Below are positions 35,885 through 46,115 of a stretch of DNA of 50,130 nucleotides, piece by piece. The DNA comes from Bacteroidia bacterium. Lineage in GTDB: Bacteria; Bacteroidota; Bacteroidia; Chitinophagales; Saprospiraceae. Numbering within the stretch: position 1 is the stretch's first letter; every line of letters starts with the position of its first letter. Under the pieces are notes generated by a model. It worked only from the letters and a program-made list of their open reading frames with translations, was not told where the DNA came from and ran no database searches. The position numbers and the translations under genes are program-made. The stretch is from assembly GCA_030430845.1 (NCBI GenBank), contig JAUIKE010000044.1, positions 1 to 50,130 of the forward strand. Direction: 5' to 3'.

Positions 35885-38800
35885 ATGTGTATATCAAAAT
35901 CTTTTTATCTGTTAGTATGTCTGCTGCTGTGTAGTACGCTTTTTTCCTTTGCACAAGTCAGGGAGCATCCGCTATTTCTGAATCACCTGACTACTCAGGA
36001 TGGCCTGACTTCCCAAAATTATAATGACTTTATTTATCAGGACAGCAAGGGCTTTGTCTGGATAAGCTCTGTAGATGGCCTCAATCGATTTGACGGCAAG
36101 CGGGTGAAGAATTACACCGCAGACCCCTCTGATGCAACTGCCTTAAATAACAATACCATATATAGTGGTTTTTTTGAAGATGATTCCACCAATATCTGGT
36201 TTAGTACGCCGCTGGGTATTCAGCTATACGATCGGGTAAAAGATGAATTTCGGTCAATTCCTCTGGGGGTAACTACAAGTGTTGGAGAGTCTCGTGGGCA
36301 GGACCAAATCCAGATCCTTTTTCTTGATAAGAAGAATCAGGAAATCTGGGTTCGTCTGAATAGCGAAGTATACATAAAAAAAATCAGCACCAAGGAAAAA
36401 AAGGCCCGCCGTCTTGGCCGCTTTTCCTTTAACAGGTTGATGCAAGTGTTGCCTTCCCCTTTATCTAAAAAAGCTTTTATGCTTGTTGTGCCCTCTAATG
36501 AGCACCTTTTTATCCATCATTTTGCTCCGGATGAATCAGATAGGGGTATGGAGGCTTTCGAAATTGATACTATATACCTGGGTAGCCGCCCTAAAATTAT
36601 TTTTCCCGATGCTCAAAAAACACTGTGGATCGGCACGGAATCAAAAATGTTTGCCTACGACCTGGAAGAGGAGCAGAAAAAGGAATTGGTGAATGGCCCG
36701 CAGAACGTGAAAGGCATCGCAGAGGGGGATGACGGCCAATTGTGGGTCGGAACAGAAGAAGGCCAATTGTTTTTATTTGATAAAAATAGGCATGAATTCA
36801 GTTCTTCCCTTCGCTGGGTGGATGAGCAACAGATTAGGGAGTTTAGGTTTAAGATTGGGAGTTTAAATTTTTTTCAAGACCATACTTTATGGATCGCTTC
36901 TCCTGGGAAAGGGGTTTTCTACACCAGCCTGAAAAAAAGAAAGTTCAGTGCTTTTCTACAGAATAATGAGAACAGCGCCGCCGCCTATTCCAATATTAAA
37001 TACATGGACATGGATCCTCAGGGGCGGATCTGGTGCCTGAGTAATGGGGGTGTTTCTGTGATTTACCCCAATGGAAACAAAGAAACGGACTACGATCTGA
37101 AAAATAACGAAATACTGAATCCCGGCAACAACTTTTTCTTTCATATTCTTTGTGATCGATCTGGAGGCGTTTGGGTAAGCAGCCAGTGGGGCCTTTATCA
37201 TTTGTCCTCTATAGAGGCTGGTTTTAAACAGGTCGATCAACGGCTTTTTAGTATGGTTTATGAGCTGGCTGACGGAACCTTATTAGGGGCTGCAAGTGCG
37301 GGGATCGTGGAACTAAACAGCTCACTGAGCGATCAGAAAGAGGCCCCTGTCTGGGATTTTACGAAAGAGAACTTTTACAATTACATCTATGAAGATAACA
37401 AAGGGCATGTATATCTTGCTGAAATGGCAACTAAAATGATCGTAGTAGATCGTTCTTCAAAAAAAGCTCCTACTATAATTGGAGAGCAAAGCTTTTTTCC
37501 CCAAATAACAGATATCATTGAAGATGTACAGGCCGGGCAGCTTTGGATAGGAACCAAGGAAGGCCTTTTTTATTTATCTCTGGATAATGAAAATGAAGAG
37601 GTCAATATTCGAAGAGATGCTCTGAATCGCAGTCTTGCCGTAAACAGCCTGCAACAGCAAGATAGTGTACTGTGGTTGAGCACGAGTAATGGCCTGATCA
37701 AATATGACACCCTTTCCGGCACGAATGATCGTTACTCATTGGCAGATGGTTTACAAGACGTAGAGTTTAATTTTGGCAGTTCCCTAAAGCTCCCAAACGG
37801 TTTGCTGGCATTTGGAGGTACAAATGGACTCAATATCTTTGATCCGGAAGAAATCCGGCCCTCGGTATCGGCTGCCAGGCCGGTTATTACAGGGATTAAA
37901 ATAGAAAACCAGCGTTTGGGGGAGCAGGAACTGAGCTGTTCTTCAACAGGGACCACTAATCCTGGCCTGGTAGAATCGTTGAGCTTGAGTCACAGTCAAA
38001 ATACCATCGAACTGGATTTTGCAGCCCTTGAGTATAGTGATCCTAATGCTTTGCGATTTCAGTATCGTTTGCTAGGGCAGGATAAGGACTGGATCCGGTC
38101 TGAGGAGGAGCAAAGTGTTCGCTATGCCGGTTTGTCGCCGGGGAAATATACATTCGAGTTGAGGGCTGTAAATTCGGACGGGCAGGTTTCTACGGAGGTG
38201 AAGCAGTTGGCCATTAGGATCGCCCCTCCTGTATATTGGAATCCTTATGCATGGCTATTTTATGGCCTGATAGTTCTTGGAGGAATTTATTATTATTACC
38301 GGACCAGGTTGGCAAGAGCATTAGAACTGGCTGAGGCCCGGAAATGGAAAGAACTGAACGTATTTAAAAACAGGTTCATCTCCAATCTTACTCACGAATT
38401 GAAAACCCCTTTAACTAATTTGACGCTGGCAGTAGGGGAGCTTTTTAAGGATAAAGAGGAGGAACGAATGGACGTTCTTCAGAGCCTGGAGGAAATGAAG
38501 CAGATCATTAACCGAATTCTGGGATTGGCAAAGCTGGAGAATAAAACGCTCGTTCTGACACAGGTGAAAGGGGATATTACCCAGTTTGTAAAAAGAGAAG
38601 TGGATTATTATGCCTCCTTTGCCGGCATGGAAAATATTAAGCTGTATTTTGAAAAGGAGATGGACCGCCTGATCATGGATTTTGATCCGGAAAAAATAAA
38701 AGATATCATCAGAAATCTATTATCTAATGCCATAAAATATACTCATCCCGGAGGTAAAATAAAGCTTTCAATAAAGAAGGGCGTTGAAGGTCAGTTACAG

Positions 38801-39880
38801 TTAATTGTACACGATACAGGTGTAGGTATTTCAGAAGAGGATCTGGAAAAAATATTTGATCGGTATTATCAGGTAAAAGATAGTCTTTATAATAAGGCTG
38901 AAAGTACAGGCATAGGCCTGGCTTACTTAAAAGAATTGCTTTCTTTTTTGGGCGGAAGTATTCAGGCACAAAGTAAATTAGGGGAGGGAGCAACCTTCAT
39001 TGTTAATCTGCCTATTCATAACGAGCTCGATACGCCCCTTGTAGGAATGTTCAGTGAGCAACCTGGGGTGTTCTCTAAGCCTCAAAAAAGGGAAGAAGAA
39101 GATATTCCGGGGCCGACAGACGAGCATGCGGCCGAAAAAATGAACCTACTGCTTGTCGAGGATGATGTCAAAATATTAAGAAAGCTAATAAGTTTATTGA
39201 AAAATGAGTACAACATCATCTCGGCCATGGATGGACAAAAAGGCCTGAAAATGGCTGTCGAAACGGTACCCGACATTATTGTCAGTGACGTCAGAATGCC
39301 GGTAATGGACGGCTTCGAATTATGTGAGCACCTAAAAAATAGCAAAACCACCAGCCATATTCCTATCATTCTATTAACCGCGATGATCGAGCAGAAACAC
39401 AAATTTAAAGGGCTGAGAAAAAGGGCAGATGATTATTTAGGCAAACCATTTGATATAGAGGAATTAAAAATCAGAATGAAAAATCTGATCGAAATGAGAA
39501 GACTGATCTGGGAATCCTTTAATGAACAAAGCTTTGAAGAAAATCCTATGGTGGTAAATGAAAACCCGGAGAGCAATTTTTTAAACGACTTTAAGAAAGT
39601 TATTTTGACTGACCCTAAAATATCGGTTGAAGGGCTCGGCAAGAAATTGGGGCTGGATCGGAATCAACTCTATAATAAAGTGAGGGGGCTGACTGGTTTA
39701 AGTTCACAAAAACTGGCCTCAAAAATTAAAATGGAATGGGCAAGAGATTTGCTTGCCGATCCAAAAAAAGATTTGAATGTATCAGAGGTCGCCGATAAGG
39801 TAGGCTATTCCGATCTGGGCAATTTTTCGAGAAACTTCAGAGAGTTTTTTGGCTATTCTCCTTCGGATTTAAGAAGGTAA
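35885..39880 (+). CDS. Hybrid two-component sensor/response regulator with AraC output (HTCS)
   Basis: A 1331-residue membrane protein that combines all parts of a two-component system. Signal peptide/anchor (MCISKSFYLLVCLLLCSTLF), two periplasmic Reg_prop beta-propellers (about 40-680), a Y_Y_Y domain (about 720-780), a membrane segment (about 787-805), HisKA with phospho-His H837 (SNLTHELKTPLTN), HATPase (G1-type GIGLAYLKEL), a receiver with D1135 (IIVSDVRMPVMDG), and a C-terminal AraC HTH (about 1235-1331). It would couple ligand binding outside to transcription directly. Such regulators usually control polysaccharide loci, but no susC/susD or glycosidase genes lie nearby. ATG 35885 is used; a TTG at 35864 is less likely. 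Confidence 0.95.
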   Translation: MCISKSFYLLVCLLLCSTLFSFAQVREHPLFLNHLTTQDGLTSQNYNDFIYQDSKGFVWISSVDGLNRFDGKRVKNYTADPSDATALNNNTIYSGFFEDDSTNIWFSTPLGIQLYDRVKDEFRSIPLGVTTSVGESRGQDQIQILFLDKKNQEIWVRLNSEVYIKKISTKEKKARRLGRFSFNRLMQVLPSPLSKKAFMLVVPSNEHLFIHHFAPDESDRGMEAFEIDTIYLGSRPKIIFPDAQKTLWIGTESKMFAYDLEEEQKKELVNGPQNVKGIAEGDDGQLWVGTEEGQLFLFDKNRHEFSSSLRWVDEQQIREFRFKIGSLNFFQDHTLWIASPGKGVFYTSLKKRKFSAFLQNNENSAAAYSNIKYMDMDPQGRIWCLSNGGVSVIYPNGNKETDYDLKNNEILNPGNNFFFHILCDRSGGVWVSSQWGLYHLSSIEAGFKQVDQRLFSMVYELADGTLLGAASAGIVELNSSLSDQKEAPVWDFTKENFYNYIYEDNKGHVYLAEMATKMIVVDRSSKKAPTIIGEQSFFPQITDIIEDVQAGQLWIGTKEGLFYLSLDNENEEVNIRRDALNRSLAVNSLQQQDSVLWLSTSNGLIKYDTLSGTNDRYSLADGLQDVEFNFGSSLKLPNGLLAFGGTNGLNIFDPEEIRPSVSAARPVITGIKIENQRLGEQELSCSSTGTTNPGLVESLSLSHSQNTIELDFAALEYSDPNALRFQYRLLGQDKDWIRSEEEQSVRYAGLSPGKYTFELRAVNSDGQVSTEVKQLAIRIAPPVYWNPYAWLFYGLIVLGGIYYYYRTRLARALELAEARKWKELNVFKNRFISNLTHELKTPLTNLTLAVGELFKDKEEERMDVLQSLEEMKQIINRILGLAKLENKTLVLTQVKGDITQFVKREVDYYASFAGMENIKLYFEKEMDRLIMDFDPEKIKDIIRNLLSNAIKYTHPGGKIKLSIKKGVEGQLQLIVHDTGVGISEEDLEKIFDRYYQVKDSLYNKAESTGIGLAYLKELLSFLGGSIQAQSKLGEGATFIVNLPIHNELDTPLVGMFSEQPGVFSKPQKREEEDIPGPTDEHAAEKMNLLLVEDDVKILRKLISLLKNEYNIISAMDGQKGLKMAVETVPDIIVSDVRMPVMDGFELCEHLKNSKTTSHIPIILLTAMIEQKHKFKGLRKRADDYLGKPFDIEELKIRMKNLIEMRRLIWESFNEQSFEENPMVVNENPESNFLNDFKKVILTDPKISVEGLGKKLGLDRNQLYNKVRGLTGLSSQKLASKIKMEWARDLLADPKKDLNVSEVADKVGYSDLGNFSRNFREFFGYSPSDLRR

Positions 39881-39939
39881 GATTTGTTCGGGCTTGTGTG
39901 AAAAGTCCTTCGTCCTTTTTACACAAGCCCGAACAAATC
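39881..39939 (+). terminator. Palindrome C, terminator-like, right after the sensor gene
   Basis: GATTTGTTCGGGCTTGTGT (39881-39899) pairs perfectly with ACACAAGCCCGAACAAATC (39921-39939); a further AAAAG/CTTTT pair frames TCCTTCGTC. The loop core AAAAGTCCTTCGTCCTTTTT matches the 5' flank core of palindromes A and B. It begins at the base directly after the TAA. Confidence 0.85.
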
Positions 39940-40191
39940 CTGATTATCGCTCAACATAGAAACAAACTTTTTTCAACATAGAAACAAGTATTATTTCCCA
40001 CTGAAATAGAGAGTTTGAGAAAACTATAGGATATTTGTAGCAGCAAAAATGCTGGAGAAGCTAAACCTCAGTATTTTTTATCCCCCCCTCTAGTATCTAT
40101 ACAACGACTTTAAAAAACATCATCAAACCAATGACCCTATTGGGGAAGTTTTACCCCGAGAAACCATTTGAAACTTTGCTGAACAAAGGAT
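39940..40191. other. Non-coding stretch downstream of the sensor gene
   Basis: No gene is seen. TTTTTTATCCCCCCCTC (40074-40090) resembles TTTTTATCCCCCCTC at 48622-48636. The rest is AT-rich; the sufB...DUF59 operon ends at 40192. Confidence 0.5.
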
Positions 40192-40503
40192 TCAGAACAT
40201 ATCCAAAGCAAATCTGGCCTCCTCACTCATCATACTTTTTTCCCATGGTGGGTCAAAAACAACCCGGAGGTCAACATCTTCAACTCCTTCAACGCGTGTG
40301 ATTTTTTCCTGGACTTCCATCGGCAGTGATTCGGCAACCGGACATGCCGGGGAAGTCAGGGTCATGCGTACGAATACAATTCCATTATCATCTATCCTGA
40401 CTTCATAGATCAATCCCAACTCATAAATATCTACGGGGATTTCCGGATCGTATACCGTCTTGATTTGTTCGATTATCTTGGCTTCGAGTGCTTGTTTGTC
40501 CAT
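40192..40503 (-). CDS. MIP18/DUF59 Fe-S assembly protein (SufT-like)
   Basis: A 103-residue protein. DPEIPVDIYELGLIYEVR and MTLTSPACPVAESLPMEVQEKI are the conserved DUF59/PaaD-like blocks, with Cys in TSPACP as the expected metal-contact residue. Members support maturation of Fe-S proteins. It ends the suf operon, starting 4 bases after the SufE stop. ATG 40503 is used, avoiding overlap with sufE. Confidence 0.9.
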   Translation of the reverse strand: MDKQALEAKIIEQIKTVYDPEIPVDIYELGLIYEVRIDDNGIVFVRMTLTSPACPVAESLPMEVQEKITRVEGVEDVDLRVVFDPPWEKSMMSEEARFALDMF

Positions 40504-40507
40504 AGCT

Positions 40508-40927
40508 TTAGCTTTTGGCATCAAAGGCCAGGCCATACATCTTCATTTGCTTTACCATGCTTACCAGACCATTTGACCGGGTCTGGGAAAGATGTTCTTT
40601 TAAGCCTATTTGGTCGATAAAATAAAGATCCGCCTGAGCAATGTCATCAGCCTTTTGACCCGACAGTACCCTGATTAAGAGTGCGATGATTCCTTTTGTA
40701 ATAATGGCGTCACTATCGGCAGTAAAACTGATGTGGTTATTTTGTTTTTCAGCATGTAACCATACTTTGCTTTGGCAACCTTTGATCAGATGCTTTTCGT
40801 CCTTGTATTGTTCTTCGATTAGAGGAAGTTTTTTGCCCAGGTCAATGATGTATTCATACTTTCCCATCCAGTCTCCAAAAAGTGAGAACTCATCAATAAT
40901 CTCGTCCTGGATTTCATTAATACTCAT
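40508..40927 (-). CDS. sufE: SufE sulfur acceptor
   Basis: A 139-residue protein with the active Cys51 in HLIKGCQSKVW. It accepts sulfur from SufS and passes it to SufBCD. The length and motif are typical. It lies between sufS and the DUF59 gene in the suf operon. Confidence 0.95.
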   Translation of the reverse strand: MSINEIQDEIIDEFSLFGDWMGKYEYIIDLGKKLPLIEEQYKDEKHLIKGCQSKVWLHAEKQNNHISFTADSDAIITKGIIALLIRVLSGQKADDIAQADLYFIDQIGLKEHLSQTRSNGLVSMVKQMKMYGLAFDAKS

Positions 40928-40943
40928 GTGCCGTTTTTTTTAT

Positions 40944-41011
40944 GAAGTTGTTTAAAGTTATCTACTGTAAGCCTTCACGCGCAGGTAAGTACGATAACTT
41001 TAAACAACTTC
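40944..41011 (-). promoter_or_regulatory. 19-bp perfect inverted repeat between sufS and sufE
   Basis: GAAGTTGTTTAAAGTTATC (40944-40962) and GATAACTTTAAACAACTTC (40993-41011) are perfect complements around a 30-nt loop. It fills the sufS-sufE gap, reaching the sufS stop. It could be a terminator/attenuator or mRNA cleavage/stability element; no T tract was seen on the minus strand. Confidence 0.7.
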
Positions 41012-42255
41012 TATAACAACATTTTTAAGGCTCTTTGTACGCCTGCTACTAATTTATCAATTTCTTCTTTTGTATTATACAATGCAAAAGAGGCTCTGAC
41101 AGTTCCGGGAATGCCGTATCGATCCATCAGCGGCTGCGTACAATGGTGGCCGGTACGTACTGCAATGCCCTGCTGATCAAGGATGGCTCCGATATCATAA
41201 GGATGGGTGCCTTCCACTACAAAAGAAATGACACTGGCTTTTTTATCTGCTGTTCCAATGATTCGAAGTCCGTCAATAGCCTGTAGCTTTTCTGTGCCGT
41301 AGGCTAGCAAGTCTGCTTCATGAGCCTGTATCGCATCGTGGCCTATTTGCTCCATATATTCAATAGCAGCGTGCAAGCCTACTGCGGCAGCCATGTCAGG
41401 TGTGCCGGCCTCAAACTTGAACGGCAATTCGTTGAAGGTCGTTTTTTCAAAAGTTACCGTCTTGATCATTTCCCCACCTCCGTGATAAGGAGGCATGGCA
41501 TCCAGCCAGGATTCCTTACCATATAATACGCCCATACCTGTCGGCCCCAGCATCTTATGAGCCGAAAAAACGTAAAAGTCTACATCTAGCGCCTGCACAT
41601 CTATTTTCTGATGAGGTACAGCCTGCGCCCCATCGATCAGAACCGGAATATTTTTGGCATGGGCTTTATCAATGATAGTTTTTATTGGGTTGATCGTTCC
41701 CAGTGCATTGGAAATATGAACCATGGCTACGATCTTCGTCCGCTCACTCAGCAAATGATCGAAATCTTCCATGATGAGTTCTCCTCTGTCATTCACGGGA
41801 ACGACCTTCAGATGAGCGCCTGTTTGCTCGCAGATCAACTGCCAGGGTACAATATTAGAATGATGCTCCATAGCAGAGATCAGCACCTCATCTCCTTCTT
41901 TCAGATACTTTCGGCCAAAAGAAGAAGCTACCAGATTGATGCTCTCCGTTGTTCCTCTCGTAAAGATGACCTCTTTGTCAGATGCCGCATTTAGGAAGGA
42001 TTGCACGGCCCGCCGGGCTTCCTCAAAAGCATCGGTGGCTTCCTGACTGAGCTGATAGACGCCGCGATGAACGTTGGCATGCTGATTTTTATAATAATAA
42101 TCCATACGCTCAATGACGGAAGCCGGCTTCTGACTGGAAGCAGCGCTGTCCAAAAAAACGATGGGCTGATCGTGCATCTCTCGTTTTAGCAAAGGGAAAT
42201 CCGCACGTACTTTATTTATATCCAGGAGACTGGTTTTTTCCTTTGTCTTGTTCAT
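41011..42255 (-). CDS. sufS: SufS cysteine desulfurase
   Basis: A 414-residue PLP enzyme. K234 (VFSAHKMLGPTG) is the PLP lysine and C372 (IAVRTGHHCTQPL) the persulfide cysteine. H131 (EHHSNIVPW) is a typical substrate residue. It removes sulfur from cysteine to feed the SufBCD scaffold via SufE. ATG 42255 is selected; an upstream in-frame extension runs into the intergenic hairpins. Confidence 0.96.
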   Translation of the reverse strand: MNKTKEKTSLLDINKVRADFPLLKREMHDQPIVFLDSAASSQKPASVIERMDYYYKNQHANVHRGVYQLSQEATDAFEEARRAVQSFLNAASDKEVIFTRGTTESINLVASSFGRKYLKEGDEVLISAMEHHSNIVPWQLICEQTGAHLKVVPVNDRGELIMEDFDHLLSERTKIVAMVHISNALGTINPIKTIIDKAHAKNIPVLIDGAQAVPHQKIDVQALDVDFYVFSAHKMLGPTGMGVLYGKESWLDAMPPYHGGGEMIKTVTFEKTTFNELPFKFEAGTPDMAAAVGLHAAIEYMEQIGHDAIQAHEADLLAYGTEKLQAIDGLRIIGTADKKASVISFVVEGTHPYDIGAILDQQGIAVRTGHHCTQPLMDRYGIPGTVRASFALYNTKEEIDKLVAGVQRALKMLL

Positions 42256-42280
42256 GCTGATCGTAGCGTTGTATTGAATA

Positions 42281-42354
42281 TTTAAAGAACTTTTTGTCCT
42301 CAAGGGCAAAAAGTTCTTTAAACACATATGATACAAAGCCAAGGCAGGCTTTGT
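42281..42354 (-). promoter_or_regulatory. Two hairpins between sufD and sufS
   Basis: One stem pairs 42281-42299 with 42304-42322 (TTTAAAGAACTTTTTG core, one G-T wobble, loop TCAA). The second, ACAAAGCC-AAGGCA-GGCTTTGT, spans 42333-42354. They fill most of the 105-base gap and, with the 40944-41011 repeat, mark both sides of sufS. Confidence 0.7.
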
Positions 42355-42360
42355 TTTATA

Positions 42361-43701
42361 TTATGCAAGTTTTTCTTCCACTAGCTGCTGAACCAATTCC
42401 TGCACACCATCTAGTTTGAAGGATTCAATCACCTCTGCTAAGAAGGCCAGTTGTAGCAATGAAGAAGCCTGGGCTTTACTCAAGCCTCTTGTGCGAAGGT
42501 AGTAAAGTGGTTCTTCTTCCAATTGGCCGATGGTGGCTCCATGGCTACATTTTACATCATCTGCAAAGATTTCCAACTGAGGCTTACTGTTCATTTTGGC
42601 CGATTCGGACAATACCATGCTGCTACTTTGCTGGAAAGCATTGGTTTTTTGCGCATCCTGACGAACCATCACTTTACCGTTGAATACCCCCACTGACTTA
42701 TCGGTCAATATGCCTTTGTACAGTTCGTTACTGTCGCAATGCGGGACCGCATGATCAATGAAAGTCTGGTTGTCAATGTGCTGTTGCTCATCTCCCAGAT
42801 AAAGGCCGTACATGTCGGTATGGGTATTTTGTCCTTCCAGCCAAACGCTGAGGTTGTTTCTAATCAAACGACCTCCGAGGTCTGCAATGTAGGAAGAATA
42901 GGTGCTGTCCTTTTGCTGCACTACGTTCGTGTTGAAGGTCTGGAAGCTCTCCTGGTCGATGTTTTGAACCTTGTAATGTCCTACCTGTGCGTTGGCTCCG
43001 ACGAAGAAGCGGTTGGCAGGATTACTGTATACAGGGTTTTCTGATTCAGCGGCCAGTTGGTGATAGGTTTCGATCACATTGACCTGGCTGCTGGTACCGG
43101 CCATAACAAGTAGTTGCGGATGGTACATTTGGGCCTGTTCCAGACTTTTCTGTAGATACAAAAAGTGGATCGGGTGTTCAACAACCGTATTCGCAGGAAC
43201 ATTCAGGAAAAACCCGGCACGGGCAAAAGATGTATTGAGGGTAACTAATGTTTGCCCAGGTTCGTATTGCCAGTTACTAAGTTGTTCCTTTACCTGCGCG
43301 GCAAAGCGCTCGTCCTGCAGTGCCTCATTGATACTCATCAGGCTGACGGCTTCCGGCAACCCGTCAGTTTGAGAAAGCTCGGCATCATACCGGCCATTTA
43401 CAAAAATGAAGGTGTAAGCTTGTTCATCAGAAAACAAAAAAGGAGCAATTTCTTCTTTTGCGACTTGGACGAGGCTCCCTTCCTTGTATTCCGGAGCAAA
43501 AACACGTGTGAGGGCCGTATACTTCCAATCTTCATCTCTTCTGGTTGGAAAACGCAGATCCTGCAATTGTGTGATCGCTTCTTTCCGGAGTCTGAATAAA
43601 GGATGGTCTTTATGGCCATTCAGGTTCTGCTCACTGATGCTGAATAAATGATGAAATTGCTGTTTGACAGCTTCAAATTTATCTTGAGTAATTGTTGCCA
43701 T
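42361..43701 (-). CDS. sufD: SufD Fe-S scaffold subunit
   Basis: A 446-residue protein with the right-handed beta-helix core and C-terminal helical part of SufB/SufD (DDVKCSHGATIGQLEEEPLYYLRTRGLSKAQASSLLQLAFLAEVI). It forms part of SufBC2D and assembles Fe-S clusters. It lies between sufC and sufS. Confidence 0.95.
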   Translation of the reverse strand: MATITQDKFEAVKQQFHHLFSISEQNLNGHKDHPLFRLRKEAITQLQDLRFPTRRDEDWKYTALTRVFAPEYKEGSLVQVAKEEIAPFLFSDEQAYTFIFVNGRYDAELSQTDGLPEAVSLMSINEALQDERFAAQVKEQLSNWQYEPGQTLVTLNTSFARAGFFLNVPANTVVEHPIHFLYLQKSLEQAQMYHPQLLVMAGTSSQVNVIETYHQLAAESENPVYSNPANRFFVGANAQVGHYKVQNIDQESFQTFNTNVVQQKDSTYSSYIADLGGRLIRNNLSVWLEGQNTHTDMYGLYLGDEQQHIDNQTFIDHAVPHCDSNELYKGILTDKSVGVFNGKVMVRQDAQKTNAFQQSSSMVLSESAKMNSKPQLEIFADDVKCSHGATIGQLEEEPLYYLRTRGLSKAQASSLLQLAFLAEVIESFKLDGVQELVQQLVEEKLA

Positions 43702-43724
43702 TACTGATTCGGTTTTTGTATTCC

Positions 43725-44483
43725 TTATGCGATGCTAGCTGCTTCTTCCTTAATCCAATCATACCCTTCTTCTTCCAGGCGAAGAGCGAGGCTCTTATCG
43801 CCTGACTTAACAATCTTGCCCTGATAAAGGATGTGAACGAAGTCAGGAACGATGTAGTTGAGCAGGCGTTGGTAGTGCGTCACAATGATGAAGGACCGCT
43901 CTGGCGAACGAAGTTTATTCACTGCATTGGCAACCACTTTTAATGCATCTATATCCAGGCCGGAGTCCGTCTCATCCAAAACGGCTAATTTGGGCTCTAA
44001 AACAGCCATCTGCAGCATTTCATTCCGTTTTTTCTCGCCTCCGGAGAAACCGTCATTCAAAGAGCGGTGCAACAGCTTTTCATCAATGCCTACCAGCTTT
44101 GTTTTTTCTTTTAGCAGCTTCAGCATTTCGAGAGCATTTAATTCTTCCAGGCCTTTAGCTTTTCTTACAGAATTGATGGTGGTTTTTAGAAAATTAGCAT
44201 TGGTCACACCAGGGATCTCTACCGGATACTGGAACGCCAGGAAAACACCCTCATGTGCACGTTCATCCACTTCAAGCTCCAGCAAGTCTTTTCCTCCAAA
44301 CTCGATCTCTCCGCCCGTCACTTCATAAGCTTCCCGGCCGGCCAATACATGCGCCAAAGTACTTTTGCCGGAACCGTTCGGCCCCATTATGGCATGTACT
44401 TCACCAGGCTTGACCTCCAGGTTGATCCCTTTTAAGATCTCTTTATCTTCTACAGAAACTCTTAAATCTTTTATCGTTAGCAT
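43725..44483 (-). CDS. sufC: SufC ABC-type ATPase
   Basis: A 252-residue cytoplasmic ATPase of the Fe-S assembly complex. Walker A is GPNGSGKST (34-42), signature [15 protein letters not shown], Walker [12 protein letters not shown]. It drives SufBC2D conformational change. The 23-base gap to sufD and 92-base gap to sufB fit one operon. Confidence 0.97.
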   Translation of the reverse strand: MLTIKDLRVSVEDKEILKGINLEVKPGEVHAIMGPNGSGKSTLAHVLAGREAYEVTGGEIEFGGKDLLELEVDERAHEGVFLAFQYPVEIPGVTNANFLKTTINSVRKAKGLEELNALEMLKLLKEKTKLVGIDEKLLHRSLNDGFSGGEKKRNEMLQMAVLEPKLAVLDETDSGLDIDALKVVANAVNKLRSPERSFIIVTHYQRLLNYIVPDFVHILYQGKIVKSGDKSLALRLEEEGYDWIKEEAASIA

Positions 44484-44575
44484 TATTAATTGATTTTAGC
44501 GTGCTAAGTGCTTTTTTTATAAGAAAATGTACATCAGCAAACAGGATTGAGCCGATGTAAAAAATAAATTCGCTT

Positions 44576-46021
44576 TTATCCTACGCTGCCTTCTAAACTG
44601 ATTTCTAGAAGCTTTTGAGCTTCTACCGCAAACTCCATCGGCAGCTCGTTGATAACTTCTTTAACAAAACCATTCACGATCATGTTAATGGCATCTTCCT
44701 CGCTCAGTCCTCTTTGCTGACAGTAATAGAGCTGTTCTTCTCCAATCTTTGAGGTAGTAGCCTCATGCTCTACCTGGGCGCTGTTGTTGTCAACTTCCAG
44801 GTAAGGGAAGGTATGAGCTCCGCAGCGGTCCCCCATCAACATGGAATCGCACTGGGAAAAGTTTCGGGCATTGGCCGCTTTTTTGGCAATCTTAACCTGT
44901 CCGCGGTAAGAATTTTGGCTCTTACCGGCTGAAATCCCTTTAGAAATGATGGTGCTCTTGGTATTTTTACCCAGATGGATCATTTTGGTACCGGTATCAG
45001 CCTGCTGATAATTATTGGTTACAGCCACAGAGTAAAATTCACCTATGGAGTCGTCTCCAACCAGTACACAACTTGGATATTTCCAGGTGATGGCCGAGCC
45101 GGTCTCTACTTGTGTCCAGGAGATCTTGGAACGTTTGCCTTTGCAAATTCCTCTTTTGGTTACGAAATTGTAGATACCACCTTTACCGTCCTTGTCGCCT
45201 GGATACCAATTCTGAACGGTGGAGTATTTGATCTGAGCATCGTCCAGAGCAATCAATTCAACAACAGCAGCGTGCAGCTGGTTTTCATCGCGCTGAGGAG
45301 CAGTACAACCCTCCAGGTAGCTGACGTAACTTCCTTCATCCGCTATAACGAGCGTACGTTCAAACTGGCCGGTATTAGCAGCATTAATGCGAAAATAAGT
45401 GGATAGCTCCATCGGGCATCTCACACCTTTTGGTATATAGCAAAAAGAACCGTCGCTAAATACAGCCGAGTTCAGCGCTGCAAAATAATTATCGTTGTGA
45501 GGAACCACCGTTCCCAGGTATTTTTTAACCAGCTCCGGATGTTCCTGAACAGCTTCACTGAAAGAGCAGAAAATGATACCTAATTCACCGAGCTTTTCCT
45601 TAAAAGTAGTTTTTACGGATACACTGTCTAATACAGCATCTACCGCCACCCCGGCCAGTACTTTCTGCTCATTAAGAGGAATTCCGAGGCGCTCAAAAGT
45701 ACGCAACAGCTCAGGGTCAGCTTCCTCCAGGCTGTTTAGTTGCTTTTTCTTTTTGGGAGCAGCGTAATAAATAATGTCCTGATAGTCGATAGGAGGGTAG
45801 TCAACGTTCGGCCACGTAGGCTCTGTCATGCTCAGCCACTGGCGATATGCTTTGAGTCTGAACTCCAGGAGAAATTCAGGCTCATTCTTTTTAGCGGATA
45901 TAGCTCTGACCACATCTTCATTTAAACCCTTTGGGAGGGCATCCATCTCTATATCGCTGGTGAAGCCGTATTTGTACTCACTCTGTGTGTGGGCTTCTAA
46001 AGTTTTCATTGAATCGCTCAT
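44576..46021 (-). CDS. sufB: SufB Fe-S scaffold subunit
   Basis: A 481-residue core scaffold subunit. [33 protein letters not shown] and [29 protein letters not shown] are the characteristic SufB blocks, with Cys and Glu/His candidates for cluster assembly. It is the first gene of the minus-strand suf operon; the 395-base divergent upstream region carries a candidate operator. Confidence 0.97.
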   Translation of the reverse strand: MSDSMKTLEAHTQSEYKYGFTSDIEMDALPKGLNEDVVRAISAKKNEPEFLLEFRLKAYRQWLSMTEPTWPNVDYPPIDYQDIIYYAAPKKKKQLNSLEEADPELLRTFERLGIPLNEQKVLAGVAVDAVLDSVSVKTTFKEKLGELGIIFCSFSEAVQEHPELVKKYLGTVVPHNDNYFAALNSAVFSDGSFCYIPKGVRCPMELSTYFRINAANTGQFERTLVIADEGSYVSYLEGCTAPQRDENQLHAAVVELIALDDAQIKYSTVQNWYPGDKDGKGGIYNFVTKRGICKGKRSKISWTQVETGSAITWKYPSCVLVGDDSIGEFYSVAVTNNYQQADTGTKMIHLGKNTKSTIISKGISAGKSQNSYRGQVKIAKKAANARNFSQCDSMLMGDRCGAHTFPYLEVDNNSAQVEHEATTSKIGEEQLYYCQQRGLSEEDAINMIVNGFVKEVINELPMEFAVEAQKLLEISLEGSVG

Positions 46022-46115
46022 GCCAATTTTTTTACGGTCTATTTATTTTTATAAAGACTGATTCTAAATAGTTGTACAAAGCTATACAAAAATTATCTTA
46101 AATGGTTTATAATGA

